Shown: in pieces, positions 45,471 through 57,900 of the stretch
How positions within the stretch are numbered: position 1 is the first letter of the stretch
How the letters are laid out: the number at the start of each line of letters is the position of its first letter
Source of the DNA: Drechslerella dactyloides
Taxonomy: Eukaryota; Ascomycota; Orbiliomycetes; Orbiliales; Orbiliaceae
Direction: 5' to 3'
NCBI GenBank assembly: GCA_020064725.1
Contig: JAGTWJ010000002.1
Span: forward strand, 4,526,001 to 4,590,000
DNA: 64,000 nt
The notes under the pieces: generated by a model
Seen by the model: the letters and a program-made list of their open reading frames with translations, nothing else
Told to the model about the DNA's origin: nothing
Databases searched by the model: none
Position numbers and translations under genes: made by a program

Positions 45471-48400
45471 GCATGTTATTGCTACATCGTTGGACTGCTT
45501 GCACGCATGTGCATACAACACATTTTATTGTGTTACTTTCTTCAAGGGCGTATGACAATGCTGTCAGGCTCATTGCATCGGGTTCAATTCTCCGTCTGAA
45601 TATGAGAAGCACTGGTATCTGTCAAAGTAACATCGCCAACATACTCTAAATAACTTTTTCAATAAACCGGACTGCCATCCATATTATCCTACATTGTTAC
45701 CGTCGGTATATATGCCATTCAAACCCATGTTTCGAAATTTCTTGTTCGAATCCAGGGCAATCCTACGCCGCTGACCCATGTACATGTACACATGGATCTC
45801 ATGCATTGCACTCCTAGCAAATATCCCGCCCCATCTCCGTGCTCCACTACCTCCTCGCCTCTAACTCCGTCGCACTCCCCAGCCATAGGATCTCACTTTT
45901 CGATCAATTCCTTCGTTATTGATATTCCGCATCGCCAATTCTCCACCGAGCACCTCCGTTCGGGTGGCGTGACGCGCGTGTCCCAGCTTCTGAATTAAGA
46001 AATCCGGATTGTTCAGCCGCTAGAAATATATTTCGATTGTAATACCTTCCATAGCGATGCTATATAGGAGCCTTCCGTCTTAGCATATCGATGATACTGA
46101 AAGTAGATCCGTTGTGACGGCACCGATCGGTCAAGCCCAGGTCAATAGGTTTATTTTAAGAAACCCAACAGCGATGATATAATGATAGCCTGTCGGTGCA
46201 GACCATTGCGGAGATTCTCTCGAAAGATGAGCTTTCATAGCAGTGTGGCGTTCAACGGCCGTCAAGGTAAGCTCTACCACGGTTTCCTGAGACATAGTAG
46301 CGGATGGGAGAAATCGATGGGTGTGTGAGCAGGTTGTATGAAACCCGCGAGTTCGGCCGCAAGGATCCCTACAACCGTATCTGATGCCACGATATGTTAT
46401 ACGTTGCACCTCTTTTGTTAAATCGCGAAAGCGTCAAAATAGTGTCGTACGGACGAGATGATCTTCTCGAACTTGGATAGTTTATAGTCCTCATCTCATA
46501 CGAGGATGCTTTATACGGGCCAGTCATATGTGTTCATATAGGCCCCGAACACGTAAGCTCTTCCCTGCATAGATCCGAGCCATTCATCCAAGCAGTGCAT
46601 GTCATGATCATGTCATATTCTTCCCAGCCAAATGAGTCATCGTGATCTGTAATGCATCTTTTCACGAATTCGCTTGTCGTAGAGATCAAGGGTGATGCAG
46701 CGGTGTACGTCGCAGCGAGTATACGAAACCAACGACCTAGCCCAGCATTGCGCAAGTTGCCGTTCCATGGCGCTAGTGTCAGACCGGAAGACATTTTGTG
46801 CGATTCGAAAGATAGAAGTTGGTATTTCTCGCATGAATACATTGAAGCTGACCATGTATAACGCAAAGTTGCTGGGAAGGACGCAAGTTTCGCCGATATT
46901 GGTGTTGGTATTTGTGTTCGAGATTCTGAACGAGATTCAGGCTCGGCTCGAAATATAGCTTGGATAAAAGCATTCAATTCGCCGGTCCGCTCTTTGTCGA
47001 TCGCACTGCGGTACATCGCCCGCTCCACTTCGAGCCTCTCCGGTGAGTCCTCCGGCACCACGGGCTAGCCGGGATTCGGCATTGGGTTCGCTTTCAACTT
47101 TGGAACGAAACTAGCATTTTGACCGCTATCGCGGAAATTAATTCTCTGATGCTATCATCGCGGTTTTGATTTGCCCGGGTCATCCGTCTGCCAACCTGGC
47201 TATTCGCTCTTAAGAAAGCTTTTCCTAATTAGATTTTCTGACGACCAAATTTTGGTTTAATATTGTGAAATGAGAAGCCAGTTATAAAAGCGCAAATAAG
47301 AGGTTTCTCTTCCGCCGACATCGACAGGCCATCGATCGTTCGAGTGTCACAGGTAATCACTTCCTGGTCACTTTTCGTAGAAACCATTAATAAAATCTTC
47401 CCATTCGGCCTTTGTCTCTCTAGTCTTGCAACACCGGGAGGCGTCTGCCGCTGGTCACTTGAACAGTTCATCGTCGACCTGCCACGACCCTTGTATCGAG
47501 TGTACCAGGCATAGCATCCAATCAAAGGACGAGTCTTATGATCGGAAGGCGGGCCAACCATTATAGATACCTCGGACCAATCGCACGAATGAGGTTTTGT
47601 GACAGAGCGTCCTGGTGCTTCCACTTCAGACGCATACCAAATTGACTGCTGACAGGCGATTGTCTACATCGTCTCCGTTTCCGTCTCCGTCACCGCTGTC
47701 ATTTCCATCTTGTCCTGAATAGATGCATGTTGATCGCAAGTGTTCACTAGATGATTTAGGAAATGCTAGATCCCCAACATGTGGCGACCCAATGGTTTGT
47801 TTTCCTTTGACAGCCTTGAACGCGTCGTGCTAGTGATTGGCTCCGGAACTGTGAACGTATTGTCACACCGGTTCACGACTGCCGGGTAAAAGTCGTCCAA
47901 CTCTTCTGCGTCGCAGAATGTTTTGTGTCCAGTAGAGACATTTTCGACCGGTATCCGCATGCTTTCAGTTGTATTGCATTGCCGAAAATCGCACCAGCTG
48001 GCGTCGAGGCTGGCGTTCGCGAATATCAAACGATCTTATCGGGCACATCACTTGTTGGGTTCTGTGCCATATGAAAGTTCTTGGTTCGGATCTGAACAAA
48101 CCGGTGAACAATATGCCATGAGGTGACCCATCGTATGTTATATGCGCCACTCAGATCGGTTATTGGTTGAGGCCCAGAACAACTGATTGAAAAGTAAACG
48201 CCGGTATCAATGACTACCCAACAATATTCCCACGAAGCGAAGCAATAAAGCTGAGAACTTCGCCAGAAACATCGTCGGGTGTTCCTTTTGCGCTGCCTCA
48301 TCGAGGTCGGCAGGAACGGGATTTTATCGTGGGAAATGGGTTGTCGTAAAACTCGGGTTTTCCTCTTTCGGGAACGTTTTCAGTCTGCTCATTCTGATTT

Positions 48401-48500
48401 ATATTCTCCGATGACCAAAGTCGTTCTCTATGTCGAGACGTACAGTACTGTTCTTGCGGGTTAGCCCAACCGTCGCTAGCTCAGCCTCAACCTATACGAT
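45471..48500. other. Gene-poor region with short disrupted frames
   Basis: No supportable gene. Several minus-strand open stretches (47061-46534, 47624-47229, 48029-47766) look somewhat coding-like in composition, for instance PEDSPERLEVERAMYRS near 47050 and a Cys-rich stretch with DASWCDFRQCNTTES near 48000. They cannot be joined by convincing splice sites and carry stops between them. They may be remains of decayed genes. Confidence 0.3.
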
Positions 48501-48589
48501 TGCTCAAGCAGACTGTTGAATTGTGACATTTGCTTCGGCGTCGAGGTCTTGATCCGTTTCTCCGTATGAGCACTTTTTAAGAGTGACGT

Positions 48590-49563
48590 TTATTTATCTG
48601 TGCCCAGAGACTTCTGACCTCCAGGCACAGCTCGAAAGCTTCCTATATCTATGCTTTTGATCCGACAGAGCCTGCCTTGAAATCTCCAAACCGATATTTT
48701 GAAGCTCATGCGTCCAAAAACACTTGATTTCGCAAGTCTCTCGAAGCCTCCACATCGTTTCTCTCGGAAGGGCTTAACTTCCGATCCATGCACGAGCATA
48801 CCGCTGTGATATATCCAGCGGTGTCCAGCCAACGTATCATGGGCCGCGTATTTGAGCTTTTGAACTTTCGCATATAAAAGTATATGCATTCGATGATTTC
48901 GTGAGCTGCAGATGACGTTCGTAAAGAAGACGCTTTGTAAATCCGGTATCCTTGCTTTCAGATTTGAGATGTAACCGTTTCCATGCGAGAAAGAATTTCG
49001 CCCGTGGGATCTTCGATCGTAGGCGTGGATCGGCCATTCGATGGAAGTTTGGGTTGCCCCGTTGACGAGCCAGTAGTCTTCAAAACGAACAGGAGACGCT
49101 AGTGGTACGGCCGACGGTGAGGCCTGTTGTCTTGCCGTTTTCGCAAAAGGCCGAGTCGTCATCTGCGATTGGGCTTGGATAATCGGGATTCTCTGTACTC
49201 TGTTGCCATTGGACGCAAACTTGCAGTTTGATGATCCCATATTTGGAATTTGAGTGTTATAATGGTTGAAATCAAGAAGTTGGTGGTTTCGGCCAGCTCC
49301 GCGTGCTGAATGATCCAATGAGATAGAGTGAATATTTTCCCAGCCAGGTCGATTCTCTCCACACACTATACAATCCCATTAGTGTTGTAGACACCGAACT
49401 GGAACCTAGTGTGCGTTCCGACACCAACATTTCTAGAACTTGTCATGCTGATCATGGTTGGTACGATCGAGGTCGCTGTTGCGGTCTTGCACAGATATTT
49501 CTCTATCCGATCTCTTTGATTTTTCGTGGCTATGGTTCGCATTGCATATCTGAGTTCCGACAT
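48590..49563 (-). pseudogene. Possible decayed gene, minus strand
   Basis: Three minus-strand frames are each partly open here. One reads RFQFGVYNTNGIV, then a TAG, then CVERIDLAGKIFTLSHW. A second is open for 58 codons between stops (49256-49083) and contains DDDSAFCENGKTTGLTVGRT. That resembles, from memory, the GRTTGxTxG word of fungal trypsin-like hypothetical proteins. A third (49366-48590) is open for 258 codons but shows no known motif. The scattered pieces and in-frame stops suggest a degenerated secreted-protein gene, but chance frames are not excluded. Confidence 0.2.
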
Positions 49564-52083
49564 CGCAAATTCATTTCGTATACATGTACTTGATTAATTG
49601 GTTCAGTTGCTTTTCCAGCATATATCTTGCAGCCGAGATGCAGCCTGGGCCTTCCCCCTCGTGAGCCCTAAACCTGCCTTCTTAGCTCAGGCGCAGCCCA
49701 GCATCTTCTGGTCGTCGAAATGGCGATAGAGCGCAAAGTTCCGACTTCATGAAGTCGTTTGGTTTTAGAAACTTTGTTAACAGCAACTCGTCCGACGTAT
49801 GTCTCGCATACGATTTGATATTGCGGGTTTTGAGGATTTTACACTCAAAGTCGCACTCATCTATTGATTGCGGTATGGGGTAACATAGTTGGCCGCCCAG
49901 TGTTCGTGTATATCATCATGAACCAGGTGTTGATCAGGCCGTAAGAGAGGTGTCGGTTTCGCGTGGTTTATAATTTAAGGTGTGGGAAACATGATATGGT
50001 CCAGAATCCAACCAATGGCACTTCTCGTGATCGTATATACCGTTCCAGGATCGGAGATGTATACGGAAGATTCGATATAATGCATATAGAAGTTGGGGAA
50101 TCTTTAATGTGGGATGATGTGTGCCCTATATAAACTACCTGAATGCGCGCATATGCGCCCGTGAAGTCGATATTGTATAAGAATATCTTCGCAACGTGCA
50201 ACTTCTTCCAGTGCGCAGATGGTAGCGGCAGAGAGCAGACCAGAATATACCTTGCATCACCGACCCGTTGCTGGAAAATCCTGTCTCCTTCCAGCCAGAT
50301 TTGTTCCTGGGGTTCACTTCGTAGTTCTGGACCGCTCCGTAAGCTCGCAGAAACCGGACGAGTAGTAAGAGGGATCAAGATATCGCCTTGCGTCGACAGC
50401 ACCCATATGAAAGGGCGTCACAACCGGCCAGATGTCCAGTATCTTGGACCGCATGTTCGCAATGTAACCGCTGCAGTCTCCAAGCTAATTCAAGTCAAGT
50501 TGACATATTCAATTACGGGTCTTTTAGATTTTTGCCTCGCGTTCATATGCCACCGCCGTAGTGCTGCGAGAGTGGCAGTCGAACACGCCGAAAAGTATCC
50601 TCGAGTCTTGCGGGATAGATATTCGAGCAAGATCAATGCGTAGTCTGTCGTATAAATGCCGCCCTTCTCACAGTGATGTGATGCTCTCTCCTCCGGCACC
50701 ACACACTGTGCAGTTGTTACACTGGATGTGAAAACATTACAACCAGCGCGCATATCTCAGAGGAATCGAAAGTCTGTTTAATGATGTCCAGTGTCATTTT
50801 GGATATTCACATGATAAAGCGTACCCATGATATCTCAGATAGCTCAAAATTTTAGAAGTTTGAACTAGTCTGGTAGTTCCGTTGAAATATGATAAGAAAT
50901 ATATATAATAATATAGCTGGATGTGAACCTGGCCAATAGGCCGTACGGCTACATTGCCAGGAAAAGGAGTAGTAGAGATAGAGGAGGGGGGGAGCGGAGG
51001 AGGAGAGAGGAGGAGAGAGGAGGAGAGAGGAGGAGAGAGGAGGAGGAGATAGAAGGAGAGAGAAGGTGAGATAGAGAGTGGCGGAAGGATGATATGAGGA
51101 TGATGATCAAAATTTTAAAATGCCAGAACTCGAGCGAGAAGCCCGTCCTTTATACCCTTCAAAATCTATGTCATTGGGAACTTTCCCTCGCCCTCAGCTG
51201 ACGACCATCCGTCGCCCTCGAGCTCCCCCAAGACCTTCCACGACTTTCCATGGACTCGACAGTGTGGGAGCATTGCTGCGCGCGGCATGCATGCAGCTAT
51301 ACAGGTATAACGTGATTACGCTGGGAACTCCGCGGGTAGCTGCAGCTACCCGTCCCGTCATCCGATGCATGTCTCGGGGTACATCCTGTGCCGCATTGCA
51401 TCGAAATACCTTAGAGCAAACAGACCGGGGTCACCGCACACCCGTCCCCGAGAAAAGCTACAAACGAACAGCCTTGCGTCCCCGAGACTAGACAGCCTTG
51501 TATGAAAGAGAAATATTAGGGAAAGCAGCATCTAAGATGCATGTCCTTTCTATTGTCAAGCTATAAGCTACTTTTGAGTGAATCGAATGCGAACCTCCCA
51601 GGAGTCTCGTATGCATACATGCAATGCATTAACATATAGCGCTCGCTCGTGAAGAATATTCATCGAAGTGAAAAGGAGAAGTGAAGCGAAGTAAGCAGGT
51701 CCACGAAAAAGACGTGAATGCATGAGAATTGTACAGTCATGCGATAGACAAGTGAAAAGGGGATGATGGTATCATAAGAGGACACACGGGAAAGCAAGAT
51801 ACAGATACCTCCTGCGCCATAAACATTAACAGGGATAGGCACATAGGCCTCGGGTGTAAAGTAGACGGTACAAGGTCGGGAAGCGTTCCAGCCCGAGCGA
51901 ATAATATGTACAGCGAGTGAGAAAGAGAAGAAAGATATGACGACAGGGGCAATGTCGATAGCGTGCAGGGTAAGTGAAAGCAGGCAGAAGGATCAGGAAA
52001 GACAAGTAGCCGCCGGTAAAACACCATGGACGCCAGGTATACATTTGCATCAATCAAAGAAACTCCAGGCTCCGTAATATCGA
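49564..52083. other. Intergenic region with polypurine tract
   Basis: No gene is supported. Open frames at 49968-50402 (minus) and 51120-51491 (plus) have no motifs or splice partners. A polypurine microsatellite occupies 50979-51066. The right end is the 3' flank of the TBF1-like gene. Confidence 0.4.
50979..51066. repeat. Polypurine tract with 10-base tandem repeats
   Basis: Nearly 90 bases of G and A with one cytosine (50995). Four perfect copies of aggagagagg stand head to tail at 51001-51040. Such mirror-like purine runs can form triple-stranded DNA; no role is shown here. Confidence 0.85.
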
Positions 52084-52269
52084 TCAAAAAAGTCTAAATT
52101 TCCGGTTCCGCTCCAGACGACGTTGCCAACGCTCAGCTTCACGAGCAGCGCGCTCTGCAGCTAGACGCTGCTCGGTAGCACGCTCTTCAGCAGCACGCTG
52201 TTCGGCGGCACGTTTTTCAGCAGCACGTTGTTCAGCAGTAGATGGCGGTGGAACCCCAGTGTACACGTT
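52084..52269 (-). other. In-frame open extension beyond the TBF1 stop codon
   Basis: Directly after the TAG at 52272-52270 the same frame stays open for 61 codons to a TGA. The predicted peptide begins NVYTGVPPPSTA, continues with a regular EQRAAEKRAAEQRAAEERA-type repeat, and ends in AERWQRRLERNRKF. It is a strongly charged, heptad-like helix that is unlikely to arise by chance in a 3' untranslated region. It could be a lost tail after a nonsense mutation, a readthrough extension, or a sequence error at the TAG. No intron of workable length removes the stop. Confidence 0.6.
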
Positions 52270-54914
52270 CTAAGCAGTACTGATCGGGGCCTGGACTGGC
52301 TGCTGCGGGAGAGGGGTGGCAGGCGTAGGCGGTTGCGGAGCTCCCTGCGGCTGCGGCTGAGCTTGAGCTTGCACCGGAGATTGCGACGGGCGAACGGCCG
52401 GCTGCTGAACGGGAGATTGCTGTTGTTGAGCGTGTTGGGGATGTTGCGACGGATGAGCGGGTGTAGCCTGCGGGCTGGGTGCAACCGAAAGGCGGCTTGC
52501 GGGGGTGACAGGCTCAGCCTTGTGTGTCGCGGGAGCGGGTTGAGCGTGCGTATGAGGCTGCGGTTGCGGTTGCGGTTGCGGCTGGTTGTGAGACATTGCC
52601 CAGCGCTGGGGGTGAGCCTGCACAGCGGTAGGCTGGGGACGGGAAAACTGCTGCGCAGGTTGTGAGTGATGCGGATGGGCCCGTGGCGTTCCCGCTTGCG
52701 CGGCGTCACCATGAGCGGCTCCTCCGGCGGTGAGGACGTTGAGGGCATCAGCCGTGGCTCTATTCTGGTTGGCTTCCTCTTCCTGTTGTTTCCGCTTTTC
52801 GTTCTTCGCAACCTGTCCAGGTGCCCTGGTTTTGAGCTCGCCGGTGACAAACTGCAAGTAGTAGGGTACCTCCATGCCGCTCTTCAGGAAGAACAATTTC
52901 AGGTTTCTGGCCTTGTCTTTCAACTGGACTTGGTTGCGATCTTTCAAAGCTTCGTTAACAGTGCCGCCGGGGCCGAACATGGCGAGGATTTGAGACCAAT
53001 GCGGGCCCTTGACGTGGTCTAAGCCGTGCATCAGCGCGTGTTCCTCTTCCGTGCTCCACGGTCGACGTTGCGATGGCAGTCCCGCTCTGCGGGCGCTCGG
53101 CGATTGACGGGCGGTAGCAGCCAGTCTCGCTTGTTCGTACAGGATGTGCGTCGGCATTGATTGTTCGGGATGTGGGATTACTAATTTCCCCATCGGACCT
53201 AAGGCTGGATTCGGGTTCTGTCCCGGAAGTTGGACTTGAACGGAACCTGCTCCCGTTCCCGTGTACGGAGCGTGCGTGCTGGGGCGCCCGACGGAGCTGT
53301 ATCCAGGATATACGGGTTGGGTCATACCCGCGGAGTTGGAATACCCCGAGGAATGTTGGGAGTAAGTGGATGAGGTCTGAGAGTGTGCTTGGAACATGGT
53401 CTTATTGGATTCCGCCTGCGCGGCTTGTAGACGCTTCAATCTCTTCCGGGTGACGGGTGACAGGATCGAGTCTCGGTGCTTAGCTACGTATTGGATCACC
53501 TCTCTCAGAAAGTCGGACCATGCGTAGGTTTCGCGCAGGGCGGGGACGTCAGCCGCTGCTTTCTCAAGTTGGTCACGGCGGTTCTTCAGACGGCTGAGAA
53601 AGTCAACCTCGCTGGGTATCAGTTCTTTCGAGCCGCCTCTGCGGTCGGTGAGTTTTGCGGTGATATCGTCACCGAAGAGGTCATCGAGGATTTGCTCCTT
53701 CGGTTTCTCTCCCGTGTCGAGTGCGGAGATGTAGGCCTGCGTCTTGAGACCAAGGAAGAGACCGCCCTGGTTCTTCAAGAGCCTGCCTCCCTCGGGAACA
53801 AACGTCGGGAGGAAATACTCGTTCATGTGGAAGAAGCCAACCTCATGAGAGCCGAAGAGTGAGGTGACGAAGGTGGCGAGGTTGACTTGGCGGATCATAT
53901 TGCGATGCTCAGGGGTCTGGAAATTGAGCTCGTTGGTGGACAGAAACGCCTCACTGCCATAGAGACGTTTCGTCTGTTCGAAGAGAGCCTTCAAGCTGGC
54001 GTATGCCTGGCCCTGGTCAGTCTCCGGCTGCGTCACCGTGACAAGTGTGTCCTGAAATTGGCCCTGAAGCAGCGTGCTGAGCAGCTGGGACGACTATACG
54101 AATGTAAGTAACTGTGCTCATACGATATATACCATAGGGTTAACATACCAGATTATCAAGGATGGGCAATGATTGAATTCTCAGGTGCTGGCTCGGATCA
54201 AGCAGCTGACCGTTCGAATACGTGCTGGAGAACGAGTAGCCAGAGCTACCTGCCGGAGGTCCCTCAGGCGGATGCTCTTCATAGTCGTCGTCACTGTCGC
54301 TCTCGTAGTCGGGGGCAGGGTCCTTGACAGTTGCGTCTCCGTTCTGCGAATGCTGTCCATTGGCAGCGGGTGTCTGCGCAGCAGTGGTAACAGCTGGTTG
54401 CTCGACACGTGCAGGCGCAGATACGGGAGTCGTCGGGGTAAGATGCTGTCTCTTCGATGGAGAGGCAGGTACATCAACAGATGCCTCCGATGCACTCCGT
54501 TTCACACCGGCAGCAGCATTGTGGACGGTTGGTGATGGAGCGACAGGCACGGAGGGAGCAGAAACCGATACCCGAGCGGGTGTCGATGGGGTAGCTGGTG
54601 TGGAAGTGACAGCTGGTGTAACACGAGCACGCATAGGCTCCGGCCTTGACGCCGGCTTGGCTGCAGTCTCCGTCCGGACGGCCGGCTTCTGAGGGGAGGT
54701 AGCGGCAGCGACAGCAGCAGCAGCCAGTTCGTTTGCCCTCTGCGATTCATCATGCGCTCTGTTGAAGGCAGCGATGGCACTCAAGCCACTGTGGTCAATG
54801 GCATCATCGGACGCGTCTGAACATAGCACCGGTGTCAGTTATGGGACGATATCACGAGGTGCCACCGAGCGGGGTCGACGAACCTCTGACGGGCGTCAGC
54901 GAAGCAACCTCCAT
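52270..54914 (-). CDS. Tbf1-like telobox (TTAGGG-repeat-binding) protein
   Basis: Exons (minus) are 54914-54884, 54816-54149 and 54093-52270; introns are 67 and 55 bases and phases agree, giving 840 residues. Exon 1 encodes MEVASLTPVR. The N-terminal part is Ala/Pro/Ser/Thr-rich with an acidic run (DYESDSDDDYEE). Residues about 234-420 form the TRF-homology dimerisation region (SSQLLSTLLQGQFQDTLVTV, QGQAYASLKALFEQTKRLYG, MIRQVNLATFVTSLFG). A single Myb domain lies near residue 574 (RRPWSTEEEHALMHGLDHVK), with the telobox VQLKDKARNLKLFFLKSG. The C-terminus is Gln/Pro-rich. Fungal Tbf1 proteins bind TTAGGG-type repeats at subtelomeres and at promoters, including ribosomal protein and snoRNA genes in some yeasts. 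The frame upstream of the chosen ATG is open to 55397, so a longer N-terminus is possible. The stop at 52270 is unusual (see the adjacent extension). Confidence 0.9.
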
Positions 54915-57900
54915 CGCGACAAAGGGGAACGATCGGTGGATCTCAGGCGAGAGGTTGTGCGACGGCGTATCACGGTATGTTACAGTCAAGAATATCCTGC
55001 GACGGGACACGTTTAGCATAGCTCGCATCATCAGCAGCAGCAGCAGCATCACGGTTGTCTGTCGAGCATCGCCGTGAAGAGTCGGCGGCTTCAACAGGCC
55101 GAAGCATACGCATGCGCATAAGCGACGATGACACCCGCGTGAGGGGGCGCAATGGGAACCCCATCGCCGCAATCGCAACGGCGGGCATCGCAATCGTCGA
55201 CATCGACTCGGCAAAGAGATCCGACGAGATGCCGACGGGATCCCGATGAGATCATCGGACAGCAGGGGAAGGAGCGACTCACGGTAGCGGTGTTGCGGTC
55301 GGACGCGGTGTGAGGGTGGTATGTTGGCGATGGTCTTGCCCTCGATTCTTGCCCGAGCCCTACGCCCTGGTTTTCTGGTCTGGTTGGTGGTTTGCAAAAA
55401 GGACGGGCGGACGACTTTTGCTCGCTGTGACTGCCAAATTTTTCAGGAAAGCCGCTTCCGGCCAGTTTTTCTGCGCCCCGGACAAACACTTCAAAAAGGA
55501 CAACGCAGCAACACGCCAACACGCCAACACATCAACACACCACGCGGACAACACGTTTATTATCATTACGTCATCGAGCCTCCCGGACAGCCGCCAGCCG
55601 GAACGTCGGACGCCTCCGCGCAGGCCCAAGAGACGACAGCATGACCGAATCGGTGTCATGACGCCTGCTTGTTCTCGTCGCGACGCACGGTGTCGTGTCG
55701 GAATGCAGCTGCTGTGACGTCTGCTGCCGCCGTCCTTTCCTATCGCGTATCACATTCCTGCTCGTGGTCACTGCTCCGAGGCTTGCATTGTCATCGTGCC
55801 AGGACTCCGAAATCAAGATATCAGGTACGTCTGTAAAAGTAAACAGTCCCATCACGAGCCGCGCGAGCAATGCATTGCAATGCCTTTACATCACGCATGT
55901 TGCAGCCGGTATAACATTATTAATGATATGCCCTAAACATCCCGCCCCGTTAATTATAACGTTGCAACCTGATTCCTACCGGATCTTGATCCCATCCCGA
56001 TCACCTATCCGATGCAAGTGTATGACGTTACGTCCCAGGAAGTCTCAGACGCCTAGCTCCGCCCGTCGTGACCGGTATCTCTCGCACGCCTGGAGATCGA
56101 TAGATCGCGAGCCTGCGCACAAGATCTGACGCACATGAGTATTTCCCGCAACTCCCGTTCACGTCCACCCTGAATCCTGGATTCTCTCTCATGTCGTAAA
56201 CCGTACGTTGTCTTGGCCTGGCAAAGACATAGACATCAGGAATACACATTGCATCCAGTATTGCGATCCATACCATGGCATGGCAGTCCCCCCGAGCGCG
56301 ATCGATATCTGAACTCTGGTTCCGGGCTCGTCGATCCCCGGGGAGGCATCGGAGTGTCTACAAGGGCTTCATTCTCATCACCGGGCATCGACCCCCTGCG
56401 AACCCTGAACCCGTGAAAACTCACTCCGCCACGAGAGTCACTACACCGGGGAAAACACCTAGCTAGGTTCAAGACAGCAGGCCAGCTAAGACAGCTCGGA
56501 CTCGTCTACCACGCGCCCAAAAACTCTACCTTAAGCTAATGTTCTCCGCATTTTTCCAATAAGGCAGGACCCAAGGCGAAAGCTCAGCAGCTACCTCGAA
56601 GCTCGGTCTTGCAATCCGCCAGTCTGTACTCTATGTTTCACGTTTGATCGAGACCTCTGGCCACTTAGAGCCCTTAGCATGAGCATGGATGAGCGATTTA
56701 TGCCTTCGCATTCCTAAGTCGCTCGACACGAGCAGTATACACAGCTAGACACGGCTGCATCTAAACTTCAACTTTTTATTTTTTTTCCATAAAAATGTCT
56801 CCGGTGGAAGTCTTTCCGCAGCTTCTCTCGCCTAAACGTGCGCGTTCGGAGGCAAAAAATTTTCGTCCTTCGCATCGTGCACATGATAGGGTTCGACATG
56901 CCTGCCTGCATTGACCCCATACCCGGCTGGCCGGCCGGCTAAATGAGCTCTCCGGAAGCTGCCACTTTACCCGCCATATTCAGCTGCAGACACCGACGGA
57001 ACAACTTGCTTGTTCTCTCCGCAATTTTCAATTCGATGGCATTACCTCAGCGTCCCCGAGACTAGGCATATTACCTGTAGCATGTAATCGAAAGCTTGCA
57101 ATGCTGCTGCACAGCTTATTGTTTCATGATCAAAAAGGGCTAATGGCAGCGGTATACCGGTATCTGGTACGTTATATTTACGAAAACCAGCCAGTGGTAC
57201 CTTCCTTTTAGATGGCCTGCATATCGCCGTTCCCCGGATTTCTTCCCCATCGAGATAATCTTCCAGGCGCCTCGCCTCCACGTTTTCGTGCTGCGGGCGC
57301 GATGCCCTGATGAGTGATCGTAGCCTGCGGTGACTTTTCAAGCCATTGGTGATGCGCTGCTATAATTTGCTTATCTATCGCCATGCGCGTGCCTACCTGC
57401 AGCTGAGCCTCGTGTCGCCGGGAAACCCTTCGTAGAATCGCAAGATTGGTATCGCAGCTGCGTTCTGATTACGCATACGACTCGCCGGACATGCATTGTA
57501 GTTGTATATTTACCTGATAGGGAATATTTCAAATGCTACCCTGTGGGTATGCTATAGATGCATCGGCTATATAGCTATACATGTATGCATATGCATATGC
57601 ATCTACAAGTATAGCCAGATCAGATGGAAAGTCGAGTTTACGTTTCGAGGCCAATCTTAATCTTTCGAACGGACGCACGATATGCAATGACATGCACGTA
57701 CCCCGGATAGATGTCACGAGCGTGACGGGGGCTGCCCATTGATACTCGATTCGAGACCCTGGTTTAATCCGACGCGATGCCGGATTAACTGCTGCATCAG
57801 ATGTTTATCCAGAGCAAGCAAGATTCTTTTCACCCGGAATAACCACATCACATGCGTGCATGCGATAGATTATCTCAGCCAATGGCGTCGTCGGCATTTC

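Noticed and set aside
45740..45765. ttgttcgaatccagg considered as a tRNA T-arm
   Set aside because: No matching stem, anticodon arm or A-box can be folded around it; similar ggttcgaa words near 34700 and 35970 also fail to fold.
51120..51491. 123-codon plus-strand open frame after the polypurine tract
   Set aside because: No motif, composition typical of chance GC-rich frames, and no splice or promoter support.
52161..52850. 229-codon minus-strand open frame rich in Arg, Pro and Ser
   Set aside because: Out-of-frame reading of the Gln/Pro-rich C-terminus of the Tbf1-like gene.
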